64,000 bases of DNA from Pseudomonas graminis (GCF_900111735.1 NZ_FOHW01000001.1:175312-239311); one strand, 5' to 3'; shown: positions 25,615 to 34,741, numbered from the stretch's first letter. Notes: generated by a model from the sequence alone, not told the origin. Translations and numbers: made by a program.

Positions 25615-26691
25615 GTGAATAGCCTTGACCTTCCCTCAGCAGCACGACCGTTTCGTACCTTCCATCGCAGTGCCGTGGCCATTGGCCTGACGCTTGCCGC
25701 GATCGGCAGCACCCCCGTCTTCGCCGAAACCACGCTGTACGTGGCCGGCGTCGGCGGCTCCACCGAGCAGATGTACAAGAACCGCGTCATTCCCGCCTTC
25801 GAAAAACAGCACAACGTCAAAGTCGTCTACGTCGCCGGCAACTCCACGGAGACCCTGGCCAAGCTGCAAGCGCAGAAAGGCCGTCAGCAGATCAACGTCG
25901 CGATGATGGACGATGGCCCGATGTACCAGGCGTTGCAGATGGGCCTGTGCGAAAAACTCACCGACGCGCCGATCTACAAGGATCTTTACCCGCTGGCGCG
26001 GCTGAGCCCTGAAGCCACGGGGATTGGTGTGGTGGCCACCGGCATAGGCTACAACGAAGAGGCCTTCAAGAAGCGCGGCTGGGCGGCACCGGATTCCTGG
26101 GAGAACCTCACCGACCCACGCTTCAAACAACTGCTCGGTATGCCGCCGGTGACCAACACCTATGGCCTGCACACGCTGGTGGAAATGGCCCGGCTGAGGG
26201 GGGGCGGCGAGAAGAATATCGATCCCGGTTTCAAGGCGTTGAAGGATGAAATCGGCCCTAACGTGCTGGCGTGGGTTTCGGCCCCGGGCGAGATGGACGG
26301 CATGATGCAGAACGGCGACATCGTCATGGCGGTGTACGGCAGCGGTCGGGCCGTGGCCCTGCAGGGAACCGGTTTTCCGCTCAAATTCATCTACCCGAAG
26401 GAAGGCGGCATCGCCTTGCAGGTCGCCGCGTGCAGCGTGACCCCCAACGCGCAATCCGAACTGGCCCAGGCGTTCATTCAGTACGTGCTGTCACCAGAAG
26501 TGCAGGAAATCCAGGCCCGGGAGAACGGCTTCGCGCCGGTGAACCAGAGTGTCAAGTTGCCGGATGATGTCGCCGCGCGTATGCCGTACGGGCCGGAGAA
26601 GGTCAACGCGCTGATCAAGGTCGATTGGGAAACCATCAACCAGCAGCGCAGCGAGTGGACCACTCGCTGGAACCGCACCGTCGAGCGCTAG
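25615..26691 (+). CDS. ABC transporter periplasmic substrate-binding protein (PotD/Fe-type class)
   Basis: A 358-residue exported binding protein with a signal peptide (about 17-37, ending VFAET) and the type II binding-protein fold (TLYVAGVGGSTEQMYKNRVIPAFEKQHNVKVVYV, VMAVYGSGRAVALQ). The family includes binding proteins for polyamines, opines and phosphonates. GTG 25615 follows a GGAGA Shine-Dalgarno. As the first gene of an operon with an ATPase, two permeases and amino-acid-oxidase-like enzymes, it probably captures the compound that those enzymes oxidise. Confidence 0.88.
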   Translation: MNSLDLPSAARPFRTFHRSAVAIGLTLAAIGSTPVFAETTLYVAGVGGSTEQMYKNRVIPAFEKQHNVKVVYVAGNSTETLAKLQAQKGRQQINVAMMDDGPMYQALQMGLCEKLTDAPIYKDLYPLARLSPEATGIGVVATGIGYNEEAFKKRGWAAPDSWENLTDPRFKQLLGMPPVTNTYGLHTLVEMARLRGGGEKNIDPGFKALKDEIGPNVLAWVSAPGEMDGMMQNGDIVMAVYGSGRAVALQGTGFPLKFIYPKEGGIALQVAACSVTPNAQSELAQAFIQYVLSPEVQEIQARENGFAPVNQSVKLPDDVAARMPYGPEKVNALIKVDWETINQQRSEWTTRWNRTVER

Positions 26692-26709
26692 CGGTCGATC
26701 TACCGATCC

Positions 26710-26790
26710 CTGTCGCGATCGACAGTCGCTGATCGACGCACGCGCCGATCTTCCCGAGCACTCTTCTGGAGACGCAGGTCCGCCTGCGTG
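26710..26790 (+). promoter_or_regulatory. two intercistronic hairpins after the binding-protein gene
   Basis: CTGTCG/CGACAG (26710-26725, loop CGAT) and ACGCAGG/CCTGCGT (26773-26790, loop TCCG) lie between the binding-protein gene and the ATPase gene. Such hairpins often stabilise the upstream message so the binding protein is made in excess. No T-run follows either. Confidence 0.4.
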
Positions 26791-26798
26791 GCACGCCC

Positions 26799-27872
26799 AT
26801 GGCATTTCTCACCCTCGAAGGCATCGTCAAGACTTACGGCACGTTCAGGGCCATTGACGGTTTGAACCTGGAGGTCAGGCACGGCGAGTTCATCGCCTTG
26901 CTCGGCCCGTCCGGGTGCGGCAAGACCACCACGTTGCAATCCATCGCCGGTTTCGTACAGCCCACGGAAGGCCGCATCGTTCTGGACGGACGCGACATCA
27001 CCCACGTGCGCCCTGAACAGCGCGGGCTGGGCATCGTCTTTCAGAGCTATGCGCTGTTTCCACATATGACGGTGGCGCAGAACATCAGCTTCGGCCTGGA
27101 GATGCGCGGCGTGCCCAGGGCCGAGCGCGGCAAGCGCGTCGATGAAGCGCTGGATCTGGTGCGCCTCGCCGGCCTCGGTGAGCGTTACCCGAAAGCCCTG
27201 TCGGGCGGTCAGCGCCAGCGGGTGGCAATTGCCCGCGCACTGGCCATCCGCCCAAACCTGCTGTTGCTCGACGAGCCAATGTCCAACCTGGACGCCAAGC
27301 TGCGCGAAGAGATGCACATCGAATTGCGGGCGATTCAGCGCGAGCTGGGCATCACCACCATCCTGGTCACCCACGATCAGGTCGAAGCCATGACCATGAG
27401 CGACCGCATCGCAGTGATGCAGAAGGGCCGCATCGTGCAGATCGACACGCCGTTCGAAGCCTATGAGCGGCCGCATTCTCCATTCGCGTCGGCGTTCCTC
27501 GGCAAGACCAATGCGTTTGCCGGCGCCGTGCAACTGCGTAACGACCGCTGCTGCCACGTGCAGGTCCACGACACCCTGATGCACGTGCCCCACGAAGACC
27601 GCGCGCTGGGCAATGACGTCAACGTCTACATCCGCCCGGAGAAAATCCGGCTGGTGGCGCTGGGCAGCGGTCGGTTTTCCGGGCGCGTCCGGCTGCGGGT
27701 GTTCCTCGGCAATCTATGGTTGATGGCGGTGGAAAGCCGCCTGGGGCTGGTTCACATGACGCTGCCAAACCTCGGCACGCCGCCGCCGGAGGAGGGCAGC
27801 GAAGTCGGGCTGGACTGGTCGGACGACGACCTGCGCCTGCTCGATCGGGAGGTCGCCCATGGCCAGGTATGA
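26799..27872 (+). CDS. ABC transporter ATP-binding protein (PotA-like)
   Basis: A 357-residue ATPase with Walker A GPSGCGKTT (about 38-46), Q-loop FQSYALFPHMTV, signature LSGGQRQRVAIARAL, Walker B LLLLDEPMSNLDAKLR and H-loop VTHDQVEAM. A C-terminal TOBE regulatory domain follows (about 240-350). It powers the importer formed with the two permeases downstream; its 3' end overlaps the next gene by 14 bp. Confidence 0.94.
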   Translation: MAFLTLEGIVKTYGTFRAIDGLNLEVRHGEFIALLGPSGCGKTTTLQSIAGFVQPTEGRIVLDGRDITHVRPEQRGLGIVFQSYALFPHMTVAQNISFGLEMRGVPRAERGKRVDEALDLVRLAGLGERYPKALSGGQRQRVAIARALAIRPNLLLLDEPMSNLDAKLREEMHIELRAIQRELGITTILVTHDQVEAMTMSDRIAVMQKGRIVQIDTPFEAYERPHSPFASAFLGKTNAFAGAVQLRNDRCCHVQVHDTLMHVPHEDRALGNDVNVYIRPEKIRLVALGSGRFSGRVRLRVFLGNLWLMAVESRLGLVHMTLPNLGTPPPEEGSEVGLDWSDDDLRLLDREVAHGQV

Positions 27873-28731
27873 CGCCGAACGGGTAGGCGTGGCGCCGTGG
27901 CTGCTGAGCGGCCCGGCGTTGCTGGTGTTCATCGCGTTGCTGCTGGCGCCCTTGCTGCTGACCGCCGTGCTGTCACTGAACCTGTTCAGCGACACCGACG
28001 GCGTGGTGCCGAGCTACAGCCTTGGCAATTACCTGGAGGTGTTCAGGGACGATTACTTCCACGAGATTTTCCTGCGCACCGGCGGCATGGCCCTGGCGGT
28101 CACGGTGTTGTGTGTGCTGCTGGGTATTCCGGAAACCATCATCATTGCGCGCATGGCGCCGCGCTGGCGTTCGCTGTTCCTGCTGGTGGTGCTGGGGCCG
28201 CTGCTGATTTCCGTGGTGGTGCGGACCCTGGGCTGGGCGATTCTGCTGGGCAACAACGGCCTGATCAACGATGCCCTGCAAGCCCTGGGCATCACTGAGC
28301 AACCGGTAAAAATGCTGTTTACCCAAGTCGGTGTGGTGATAGCCCTGACCCATGTGCTGGTGCCGTTCATGGTCATTGCGGTCTGGGCCACCCTGCAACG
28401 GCTGGACCTGCAAGTGGAGTGGGCGGGCCTGTCCCTCGGTGCGTCGCGGCTGACGGTGTTCCGCCGGATCATCCTGCCGCAGATCATGCCCGGCGTGCTG
28501 TCCGGCTCGATCATCGTCTTCGCCCTGGCCGCGTCGGCCTTCGCCACCCCGGCGATCATCGGCGGTCGGCGTCTGAAAGTCGTTGCCACGGCGGCGTACG
28601 ACGAATTCCTCGGCACCCTCAACTGGCCCCTTGGCGCGGCCATCGCGATGCTTCTGCTACTGGCGAATCTAATCATCATTCTGGGTTGCAGCAAACTGGC
28701 CGAGCGCCGGTTCAAGCAAGTCTTCGAGTAG
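27859..28731 (+). CDS. ABC transporter permease 1
   Basis: A 290-residue inner-membrane permease with about six TM helices. The coupling-loop EAA-type motif appears as EWAGLSLGASRLTVFRRIILPQIMPGVLSG. It belongs to the PotB-like class and pairs with the next permease. It starts inside the end of the ATPase gene. Confidence 0.92.
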   Translation: MARYDAERVGVAPWLLSGPALLVFIALLLAPLLLTAVLSLNLFSDTDGVVPSYSLGNYLEVFRDDYFHEIFLRTGGMALAVTVLCVLLGIPETIIIARMAPRWRSLFLLVVLGPLLISVVVRTLGWAILLGNNGLINDALQALGITEQPVKMLFTQVGVVIALTHVLVPFMVIAVWATLQRLDLQVEWAGLSLGASRLTVFRRIILPQIMPGVLSGSIIVFALAASAFATPAIIGGRRLKVVATAAYDEFLGTLNWPLGAAIAMLLLLANLIIILGCSKLAERRFKQVFE

Positions 28732-28737
28732 CCGACC

Positions 28738-29535
28738 ATGCACAAGAACGGATTTTTCTCGCTGCTGTTCCATGCGTTGTTCGTCATCTTCATCGTCGCG
28801 CCGCTGGTGGTGGTGATGGCCATGGCGTTCACCAGCAAGGGCTACCTGTCACTGCCCACCGACGGCCTGTCGCTGCGCTGGTTTCGGGCGCTGGCGGACA
28901 ACCATGAAATGCTCGACGCCTTCGGGCTGTCGATCAAGCTGGGCCTGGCCTCGGCGACCATTGCCGCGCTGCTGGCGATACCGGCGGCATTGGCCATCAG
29001 CCGTTATGACTTTCCGGGCCGGGGCGCGGTGACCGGGTTTCTGCTGTCGCCGCTGATGATTCCGTCGGTGGTGCTCGGCATCGCCTTCCTGCGCTTCTTT
29101 TCCCTTGCGCAGATCGGCGGCTCGTTCTGGGCGCTGACCCTGACCCACGTGATTGTCGTGCTGCCCTACGCACTGCGCCTGACGCTGGCCTCTACCATCG
29201 GCCTTGAACGTGACATCGAGCACGCCGCGTTGTCTCTGGGTGCAAGCCGCTGGACGGCGTTTTACCGGGTGGTCCTGCCGCGGATTCGCACCGGCGTGGT
29301 CGGCGGCTGGATGCTCGCGTTCATTCAGAGCTTCGACGAACTGACCATGACCGTGTTCGTCGCAACGCCGGGCACCACCACCCTGCCGGTGGCGATGTAC
29401 AACCAGATTTCCCAGACCATCGACCCCCTAATCACGGCGGTGTCGACGGTGCTTATCGTCGGTACTTTGCTGCTCATGCTGATATTGGACCGAATGGTCG
29501 GATTGGACCGGGTGTTGATTGGAGAAGGCAAATGA
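28738..29535 (+). CDS. ABC transporter permease 2
   Basis: A 265-residue PotC-like permease with about six TM helices and the EAA-type loop EHAALSLGASRWTAFYRVVLPRIRTGVVGG. It starts 6 bp after permease 1. Its stop overlaps the start of the FAD oxidase gene, so transport and catabolic genes are one operon. Confidence 0.92.
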   Translation: MHKNGFFSLLFHALFVIFIVAPLVVVMAMAFTSKGYLSLPTDGLSLRWFRALADNHEMLDAFGLSIKLGLASATIAALLAIPAALAISRYDFPGRGAVTGFLLSPLMIPSVVLGIAFLRFFSLAQIGGSFWALTLTHVIVVLPYALRLTLASTIGLERDIEHAALSLGASRWTAFYRVVLPRIRTGVVGGWMLAFIQSFDELTMTVFVATPGTTTLPVAMYNQISQTIDPLITAVSTVLIVGTLLLMLILDRMVGLDRVLIGEGK

Positions 29536-30674
29536 GCCAGGGCACACAGAGCGTCATTCAGGTGGAGGTGATCGTCATCGGCGGCGGGCTGGTGGGCACG
29601 GCAGTGGCTTACGGTCTGGCCCGCAGCGGCGCCGACACCGTGGTACTGGACCAGGGCGATGATGCGTTTCGTGCCTCGCGGGGCAATTTCGGGCTGGTCT
29701 GGGTCCAGGGCAAAGGCCACGACCTGCCGGACTATTCGCGCTGGACGCAGTCGTCGGGGAGCCGCTGGCCGGACTTCGCGCGGGCGCTGATGGCCGACAG
29801 CGGGGTGGACGTGCAGCTCCGTCAGCCCGGTGGTTTCCATATGTGCTTCAACGACGAGGAGCTGATCGAGCGACAGTCACGCCTGCAAACCCTGCAGGAC
29901 GCCCTCGGCGATTATCCTTTTCAGATGCTCGACGCCGCCGACCTGAAGGCGCGCCTGCCTTTGATCGGCCCGTCGGTAGTCGGTGCCAGCTACACGCCCC
30001 AGGACGGCCACGTCAATCCGCTGAAACTGCTGCGCGCGCTGCACAGCTCGGCTCAGGCCAAGGGCGCGCGGTTTCACGGCGGCATTCAGGTTGATCGCAT
30101 CGACGGCGCAGCCGGTGAGTTTTGCGTGACCGCCGGCGGCCAACGCTTCATCGCCGCACGGGTGGTGCTGGCGGCCGGGCTGGGCAATCCGGGACTGGCC
30201 CGCCAAGTAGGCCTGCATGCGCCGGTGGCGCCGAATCGCGGGCAGGTCCTGGTCAGCGAGCGGGTCCGGCCGTTTCTCGATCACCCGACGGTCCATGTCC
30301 GGCAGACCGACGAAGGCACGGTTCAGCTCGGCGATTCGATGGAAGAGGTGGGTTTCGACGACAGCACCTCCACCCACGTACTCGAGGCCATTGCACGGCG
30401 CGGTGTCGCGACCTTTCCGCTGCTGCGTGAAGTGCGACTGATTCGGGCCTGGGCGGCGCTGCGCGTCCTTAGCCCCGATGGCTTCCCCATTTATCAGCAA
30501 TCGGCCAGCCACCCCGGCGCCTTCGTGGTCACCTGCCACAGCGGCGTGACCCTGGCCGCTGCCCACGCCCTGCGCATCGCGCCGTGGGTGATGGGCGGCG
30601 CCATGCCTAACGAGCTCGGCGCGTTCGCCGGTGAGCGTTTCCTGACTGACAAGGTGTTTTCCCATGCGCACTGA
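29532..30674 (+). CDS. FAD-dependent amino-acid-type oxidase (DAO superfamily, OoxB/HcnC-like)
   Basis: A 380-residue flavoprotein. The N-terminal Rossmann motif is VIVIGGGLVGTAVAYGLARSGADTVVLD, and a DAO fold follows to the C-terminus (GFPIYQQSASHPGAFVVTCHSGVTLAAAHALRIAPWV). Relatives are the catalytic subunit of octopine/nopaline oxidases, sarcosine oxidase beta subunit and HcnC. It is followed at once by a [2Fe-2S] subunit and a flavoprotein-BFD subunit, the same trio as opine oxidase and HcnABC. The substrate is probably a secondary amine or an imino acid. Confidence 0.85.
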   Translation: MSQGTQSVIQVEVIVIGGGLVGTAVAYGLARSGADTVVLDQGDDAFRASRGNFGLVWVQGKGHDLPDYSRWTQSSGSRWPDFARALMADSGVDVQLRQPGGFHMCFNDEELIERQSRLQTLQDALGDYPFQMLDAADLKARLPLIGPSVVGASYTPQDGHVNPLKLLRALHSSAQAKGARFHGGIQVDRIDGAAGEFCVTAGGQRFIAARVVLAAGLGNPGLARQVGLHAPVAPNRGQVLVSERVRPFLDHPTVHVRQTDEGTVQLGDSMEEVGFDDSTSTHVLEAIARRGVATFPLLREVRLIRAWAALRVLSPDGFPIYQQSASHPGAFVVTCHSGVTLAAAHALRIAPWVMGGAMPNELGAFAGERFLTDKVFSHAH

Positions 30675-31032
30675 TCCGCTGTTCCAAACGGTCACGAGTG
30701 AAGTCAGGTCGACGCGGACCGTCAGCCTCAGCTTCAACGACCAAGCCCTTGAGGTGCCGGCGGGCATCAGTGTCGCGGCGGCGCTGCTCATGTCGGGCAT
30801 TAACCGCTTTCGCGCGACGCCGGTGAGCGAATCGCCCCGGGCGCCGTATTGCATGATGGGCGTGTGCTTCGAGTGCCTGGTGGACATCGACGGCGTGCCC
30901 AATCGCCAGAGCTGCCTGATCGAGGTGGCGGAGGGCATGCGCATCCGTTCCCAGGAAGGCGCCCGGGACCTGATTATTCAGGCCGACAATGTGCAGACCG
31001 CCATTGAGCAGACCGTCGAGGTGCAGTCATGA
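30664..31032 (+). CDS. [2Fe-2S] small subunit (HcnA/OoxA N-terminal-like)
   Basis: A 122-residue ferredoxin-like protein. The cluster ligands are in APYCMMGVCFECLVDIDG with the fourth Cys in RQSCLIEV, the pattern of the small subunits of opine oxidases, sarcosine oxidase alpha N-termini and HcnA. It would shuttle electrons between flavins of the complex. It overlaps the genes on both sides. Confidence 0.88.
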   Translation: MRTDPLFQTVTSEVRSTRTVSLSFNDQALEVPAGISVAAALLMSGINRFRATPVSESPRAPYCMMGVCFECLVDIDGVPNRQSCLIEVAEGMRIRSQEGARDLIIQADNVQTAIEQTVEVQS

Positions 31033-32423
31033 ATGATCATTTTGGCGGTGTCGTGGAAGCGGTGGACGTGGTCGTCGTGGGTGCAGGTGCCGCCGGCATG
31101 GCAGGCGCCGTGGCCCTGGCCGGGCTGGGTTTGCAGGTGGTGTTGCTGGACGAGCAGGGCAGTCCGGGCGGGCAGATTTACCGCGGCATCACCCTCGCGC
31201 CACTGTCCCGAAGAGACCTGCTCGGCGCGGAATACGCCCACGGCAACGTACTGGCACAGGCCCTGGCGTCCTCATCGGTGCGCTATGAAAAGGGCGCGGC
31301 GGTCTGGCAAGTCACCCGGGATCATCAGGTCAGCTACCTGCGCGACGGGCGATTGCGCACCCTGCAGGCCAAGGCCGTATTGCTCGCCACTGGCGCCATG
31401 GAACGGCCGTTTCCGATCCCGGGCTGGACCTTGCCCGGCGTCATGAGCGCGGGCGCCGCGCAGATTCTGCTGAAAAGTGCAGGTCTTGCGCCGACCGAGC
31501 CGGTGGTACTGGCCGGCTGCGGCCCGCTGCTGTACCTGCTGGGCTGGCAGTACCTGCGCGCCGGCGTGCCGATCAAGGCCTTGGTCGACACCACGCGGCC
31601 GGAGGACTACTGGCGCGCAAGGCGTCATCTGTTCGCGGCGTTGCGTGCCTGGCCGTATTTGCGCAAGGGCCTGGAGTTGATGCGCAGCCTGCGCAGCGCG
31701 CGCATCCCGCACCACACCGGCGCCGAGCAGCTGGCGATCGAGGGTGAGGAGGCCGCCACCGCGTTGACCTTCACCGTGGCCGGCAAAGCTCACCGTATTG
31801 CTGCGCGCTGCGTGCTGCTGCACCAGGGCGTGGTGCCCAACATCCAATTCAGTCAGTCGCTGCGCGCGCGCCATGTCTGGGACGTCGATCAGTTGTGCTT
31901 CAGCCCGGTGGTCGACCCGTGGAGTGAGCTGGACGTGCCGGGGATGTTCGTCGCCGGTGACGGCGCCGGTATTGGCGGTGCCCAGGCCGCGGCGCTGCAG
32001 GGCGAGTTGGCGGCGCTGGGCATTGCGCAACGGCTGGGCCGGGTCAATGCCGGTCAGCGAGATGAACGGGCAGGGCCGCTGCGTGAACAGCTGGCGTTGA
32101 ATCTGCGGATCAGGCCGTTTCTCGATGCTCTTTATCAGCCCAAGGAAGCGAATCGCATCCCTGCCGATGAGGTCATCGTCTGCCGCTGTGAGGAAGTGAC
32201 GGCGGGGGACCTGCGCACGTTCGTCGCACTGGGCTGCGCCGGCCCCAACCAAGCCAAATCCTTCGGCCGCTGCGGCATGGGGCCCTGTCAGGGGAGGATG
32301 TGCGGGCTGACGGTCACCGAAGTGATTGCCAAGGCCCGCGGCGTGTCGGCGGCAGAAGTCGGTTACTACCGCATTCGACCCCCGATCAAGCCCATCACCC
32401 TGGGAGAACTGGCCGGTGAGTGA
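31029..32423 (+). CDS. FAD/NAD(P)-binding oxidoreductase with C-terminal BFD-like [2Fe-2S] domain (HcnB/OoxA-like)
   Basis: A 464-residue flavoprotein. It has an FAD Rossmann motif (VVVVGAGAAGMAGAVALAGLGLQVVLLDEQ), an ATGAMERPFPIPGWTLPGV stretch typical of the family, and a second nucleotide-binding region. The C-terminal BFD-like cluster site is VIVCRCEEVTAGDL...GRCGMGPCQGRMC, with four cysteines. It is the second flavin subunit of a heterotrimeric oxidase with the two genes before it. Electrons probably pass to the respiratory chain. Confidence 0.87.
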   Translation: MNDHFGGVVEAVDVVVVGAGAAGMAGAVALAGLGLQVVLLDEQGSPGGQIYRGITLAPLSRRDLLGAEYAHGNVLAQALASSSVRYEKGAAVWQVTRDHQVSYLRDGRLRTLQAKAVLLATGAMERPFPIPGWTLPGVMSAGAAQILLKSAGLAPTEPVVLAGCGPLLYLLGWQYLRAGVPIKALVDTTRPEDYWRARRHLFAALRAWPYLRKGLELMRSLRSARIPHHTGAEQLAIEGEEAATALTFTVAGKAHRIAARCVLLHQGVVPNIQFSQSLRARHVWDVDQLCFSPVVDPWSELDVPGMFVAGDGAGIGGAQAAALQGELAALGIAQRLGRVNAGQRDERAGPLREQLALNLRIRPFLDALYQPKEANRIPADEVIVCRCEEVTAGDLRTFVALGCAGPNQAKSFGRCGMGPCQGRMCGLTVTEVIAKARGVSAAEVGYYRIRPPIKPITLGELAGE

Positions 32424-33606
32424 GGTGCGGGCAAGGCACAGCGACGTGCTGGTGATTGGCGGCGGCATCCATGGCTTGAGCACCGCGTTGCATCTGGCCC
32501 GGCGCGGCGTCGAAGTCACGGTACTGGAGGCTGATTACTGCGGTCGCCACGCGTCCGGGGTCAACGCCGGCGGTGTGCGCACACTGGGCCGTCACGACGC
32601 AGAAATTCCGCTGGCGCTGTCGTCTCGCGAACTCTGGCATGACCTGGCGCAGATGCTGGGCGATGACGGCGGCTTCGTCCCCAGCGGCCAGCTCAAACTC
32701 GCGGAATCCGCTGCGGAGCTCGACGAATGCCGACAGCGCGTGAACCACTTGCAGCGCCTGGGTTTCACCCATGAAGTGCTGATCGACGCTCAGCAAGTGT
32801 TCGAGATCATTCCCACCGTCGCCCGGCATGTGGTGGGCGGCATCTGGGTCAAGGATGACGGCTACGCCATCCCCTACAAAACCGTGACGAGCTTTCGGTT
32901 GGCCGCTGAAAAAAACGGCGTGAAAGTGCACGAAACGACACCGGCCCAACGCATCGAGCAACGCGGCAGTGAGTGGCAGGTCACCACGCCCGCCGGTGTG
33001 TTCAGCGCCGGGCATCTGGTGATCACCGCCGGAGCCTGGGCGCGGGAACTGGCGGAGCAAGTCGGCGAATCGGTGCCGGCGCACCCGGAAGGTCTGATGC
33101 TGATGGTGACCCACCGCGTCGCGCCGTTCTGCGCGCCAGTGCTGGGAGCTACCGGCCGCTCGCTGTCGTTCAAGCAATTCGCCAACGGCACGGTGGTGAT
33201 TGGCGGCAAGCTGATTGGCAGCGTGGATTTCCCGGCGCGCCATGGTGAGGTCGATCTGGCGCGGCTGGGCATCAGCGCGAGGACCGTCACCGACCTGTTT
33301 CCCCACCTCAAGCACTTGGGCGTCAATCGGGTCTGGGCCGGCGTCGAAGCGTTTACCGCTGACGACTTGCCGGTGATCGGGGCCAGCCGCAAGGCCAGTC
33401 ATCTCAGCTATTCGTTCGGCTTCTGCGGCAGCGGCTTCCAGATGGGACCCGGCACCGGCAAGCGCCTGGCCCAGCAGATCCTTGGCGAGCACTCGGACAT
33501 TTCGCTGGAGGCGTTCGACATAGGACGTTTTGATACCGCCCGATGTGATGAGGCACCTTCACCCGGCTCCCACATTCCAATCAATGTACCGTCAGTTGCC
33601 CGTTAA
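32416..33606 (+). CDS. second FAD-dependent oxidase (DAO superfamily)
   Basis: A 396-residue flavoprotein with the Rossmann motif VLVIGGGIHGLSTALHLARRGVEVTVLEAD and a DAO-type C-terminus (GVEAFTADDLPVIGASRKASHLSYSFGFCGSGFQMGPGTGK). GTG 32416 overlaps the previous stop (GTGAGTGA); the longer open frame upstream has no family resemblance. Two DAO-type oxidases in one operon suggest sequential oxidation steps or two catalytic subunits. Confidence 0.87.
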   Translation: MSEVRARHSDVLVIGGGIHGLSTALHLARRGVEVTVLEADYCGRHASGVNAGGVRTLGRHDAEIPLALSSRELWHDLAQMLGDDGGFVPSGQLKLAESAAELDECRQRVNHLQRLGFTHEVLIDAQQVFEIIPTVARHVVGGIWVKDDGYAIPYKTVTSFRLAAEKNGVKVHETTPAQRIEQRGSEWQVTTPAGVFSAGHLVITAGAWARELAEQVGESVPAHPEGLMLMVTHRVAPFCAPVLGATGRSLSFKQFANGTVVIGGKLIGSVDFPARHGEVDLARLGISARTVTDLFPHLKHLGVNRVWAGVEAFTADDLPVIGASRKASHLSYSFGFCGSGFQMGPGTGKRLAQQILGEHSDISLEAFDIGRFDTARCDEAPSPGSHIPINVPSVAR

Positions 33607-33640
33607 TTCGTTCCACCCTCGCAACCCATCAGGAGTTCAC

Positions 33641-33994
33641 ATGCTGGAAATCAACCGTATCGAAACCAACCAACGCATGAGCCGTGTCGTGCAGTGCAAT
33701 GGCTTTACCTTCCTCGGCGGCCAGACCGCGACGGATCGCACCCTCGATATCAAGGGACAGACCGCGCAAGTGCTGGAAAAGATCGACAACTACCTGGCCA
33801 AGGCGGGCCTGGACAAGACGCGAATTCTCACCGCACAGGTCTGGCTGTCGGACATCGCGGCGAATTTCGCGGGTATGAACGAAGTCTGGGACGCCTGGGC
33901 ACCGGAAGGGCACGCACCTGCACGCGCCACCGTGGAATCACGCCTGGCAGCGCCTGATTTGCTGGTGGAGATCACGGTAGTGGCAGCGAGCTGA
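33641..33994 (+). CDS. RidA/YjgF family imine deaminase
   Basis: A 117-residue RidA-family protein. The conserved Arg of the active site lies in APARATVESRLAAPDLLVEI, and the trimer-core GGQTATD is present. RidA proteins hydrolyse reactive enamine/imine intermediates, exactly what flavin amine oxidases release. An AGGAG Shine-Dalgarno precedes ATG 33641. As the last gene of the operon it probably clears the imine made by the oxidases. Confidence 0.93.
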   Translation: MLEINRIETNQRMSRVVQCNGFTFLGGQTATDRTLDIKGQTAQVLEKIDNYLAKAGLDKTRILTAQVWLSDIAANFAGMNEVWDAWAPEGHAPARATVESRLAAPDLLVEITVVAAS

Positions 33995-34019
33995 ATCGGC
34001 AGGCTGTATGAATGAGGTG

Positions 34020-34049
34020 CGCCGGGCGCGGTTTATCCGCAGCCCGGCG
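34020..34049. terminator. bidirectional terminator-like hairpin after ridA-type gene
   Basis: CGCCGGGC/GCCCGGCG with inner GCGG/CCGC makes a 12-bp stem with one bulged A and loop TTTAT. It lies between the convergent RidA-family and small exported protein genes. No strong T-run follows. Confidence 0.6.
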
Positions 34050-34056
34050 TTGCCGG

Positions 34057-34299
34057 TCAAGGGCCAACAGATGCTTCGACGGAGTTGGTCACGAGGTGGT
34101 TCTTGGTTGTACGTCGCTGCTGGGTGATCAGCACCTGAGGCACTGAGGAGCAGTGGTACTTGATCCCCTTTCGGGTCGGCATCAAGGCAACGCTTTCCAT
34201 GCATTCCGCGCGGGTCGAATACGCTGTCGGCTGGTTCTCGTCCAGACATCCTTCCGCGCCGGAACACATACTCATCACAACCACAAAAATGCTCTTCAT
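34057..34299 (-). CDS. small Cys-containing, possibly exported protein
   Basis: An 80-residue protein with a short hydrophobic N-terminus (MKSIFVVVMSMCSGAEGC) and four cysteines; no family recognised. ATG 34299 is chosen because AAGGA lies about 10 nt upstream; the ATG three codons earlier is too close to it. It could be a small lipoprotein or periplasmic protein. Confidence 0.55.
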   Translation of the reverse strand: MKSIFVVVMSMCSGAEGCLDENQPTAYSTRAECMESVALMPTRKGIKYHCSSVPQVLITQQRRTTKNHLVTNSVEASVGP

Positions 34300-34455
34300 T
34301 GCTCTCATTCCTTTTTGGCAAATCACGGCGCGGACAGCGGGTGTGACGTGATTCTGAGGGGAGGTGATGGCAGAAGGCAATGCGGTGAAAGTGCGTTTCG
34401 TCGGGAATATGACGGTTTTAGGTTTTCTAGGGATTAGAGGGTAAATTTGCAGTCG

Positions 34456-34494
34456 GTAAATTGACGTCACGTTTTTTAAATCGGGTCAATTTAC
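34456..34494. promoter_or_regulatory. 10-bp inverted repeat next to a gene remnant
   Basis: GTAAATTGAC (34456-34465) and GTCAATTTAC (34485-34494) are perfect inverted arms around a 19-bp AT-rich spacer. They lie between the small exported gene and the truncated gene. This could be an operator or a trace of the rearrangement that truncated the neighbour. Confidence 0.35.
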
Positions 34495-34510
34495 TTAAGT
34501 CTGGCGTCAC

Positions 34511-34741
34511 TTAAGCGGGCTGGCGGGGGCTTTTGAAACCTTCCTGGAGACCGCAATCGGGCTTGGGCTCAATAACGCGCAACCAGTCCCAGCGTGCCTG
34601 ATAGCTCTGCGCCTTTTTGCGAAACAGCACGGGTTGCGGGAAGTTTGGGTTCATGCGCAAAAGCCCCTGTTCAAGCTCATTCAGCCCGTGAGGTGAGTAG
34701 AGCTCGCCAGTATCAAAACGGCTCGGATCTGCATGGATGGG
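34511..34741 (-). pseudogene. 3' remnant of an unidentified gene
   Basis: On the minus strand an open frame of about 76 codons ends at TAA (34513-34511). It reads like real protein (DPSRFDTGELYSPHGLNELE, NPNFPQPVLFRKKAQSYQARWDWLRVIEP) but has no start codon near its left end and is blocked by an in-frame TGA at 34744-34742. It looks like the C-terminal piece of a deleted gene. The family was not recognised. Confidence 0.5.

Noticed and set aside
31272..32519. 415-codon minus-strand open frame
   Set aside because: Opposite the FAD/NAD oxidoreductase with intact motifs; shadow.
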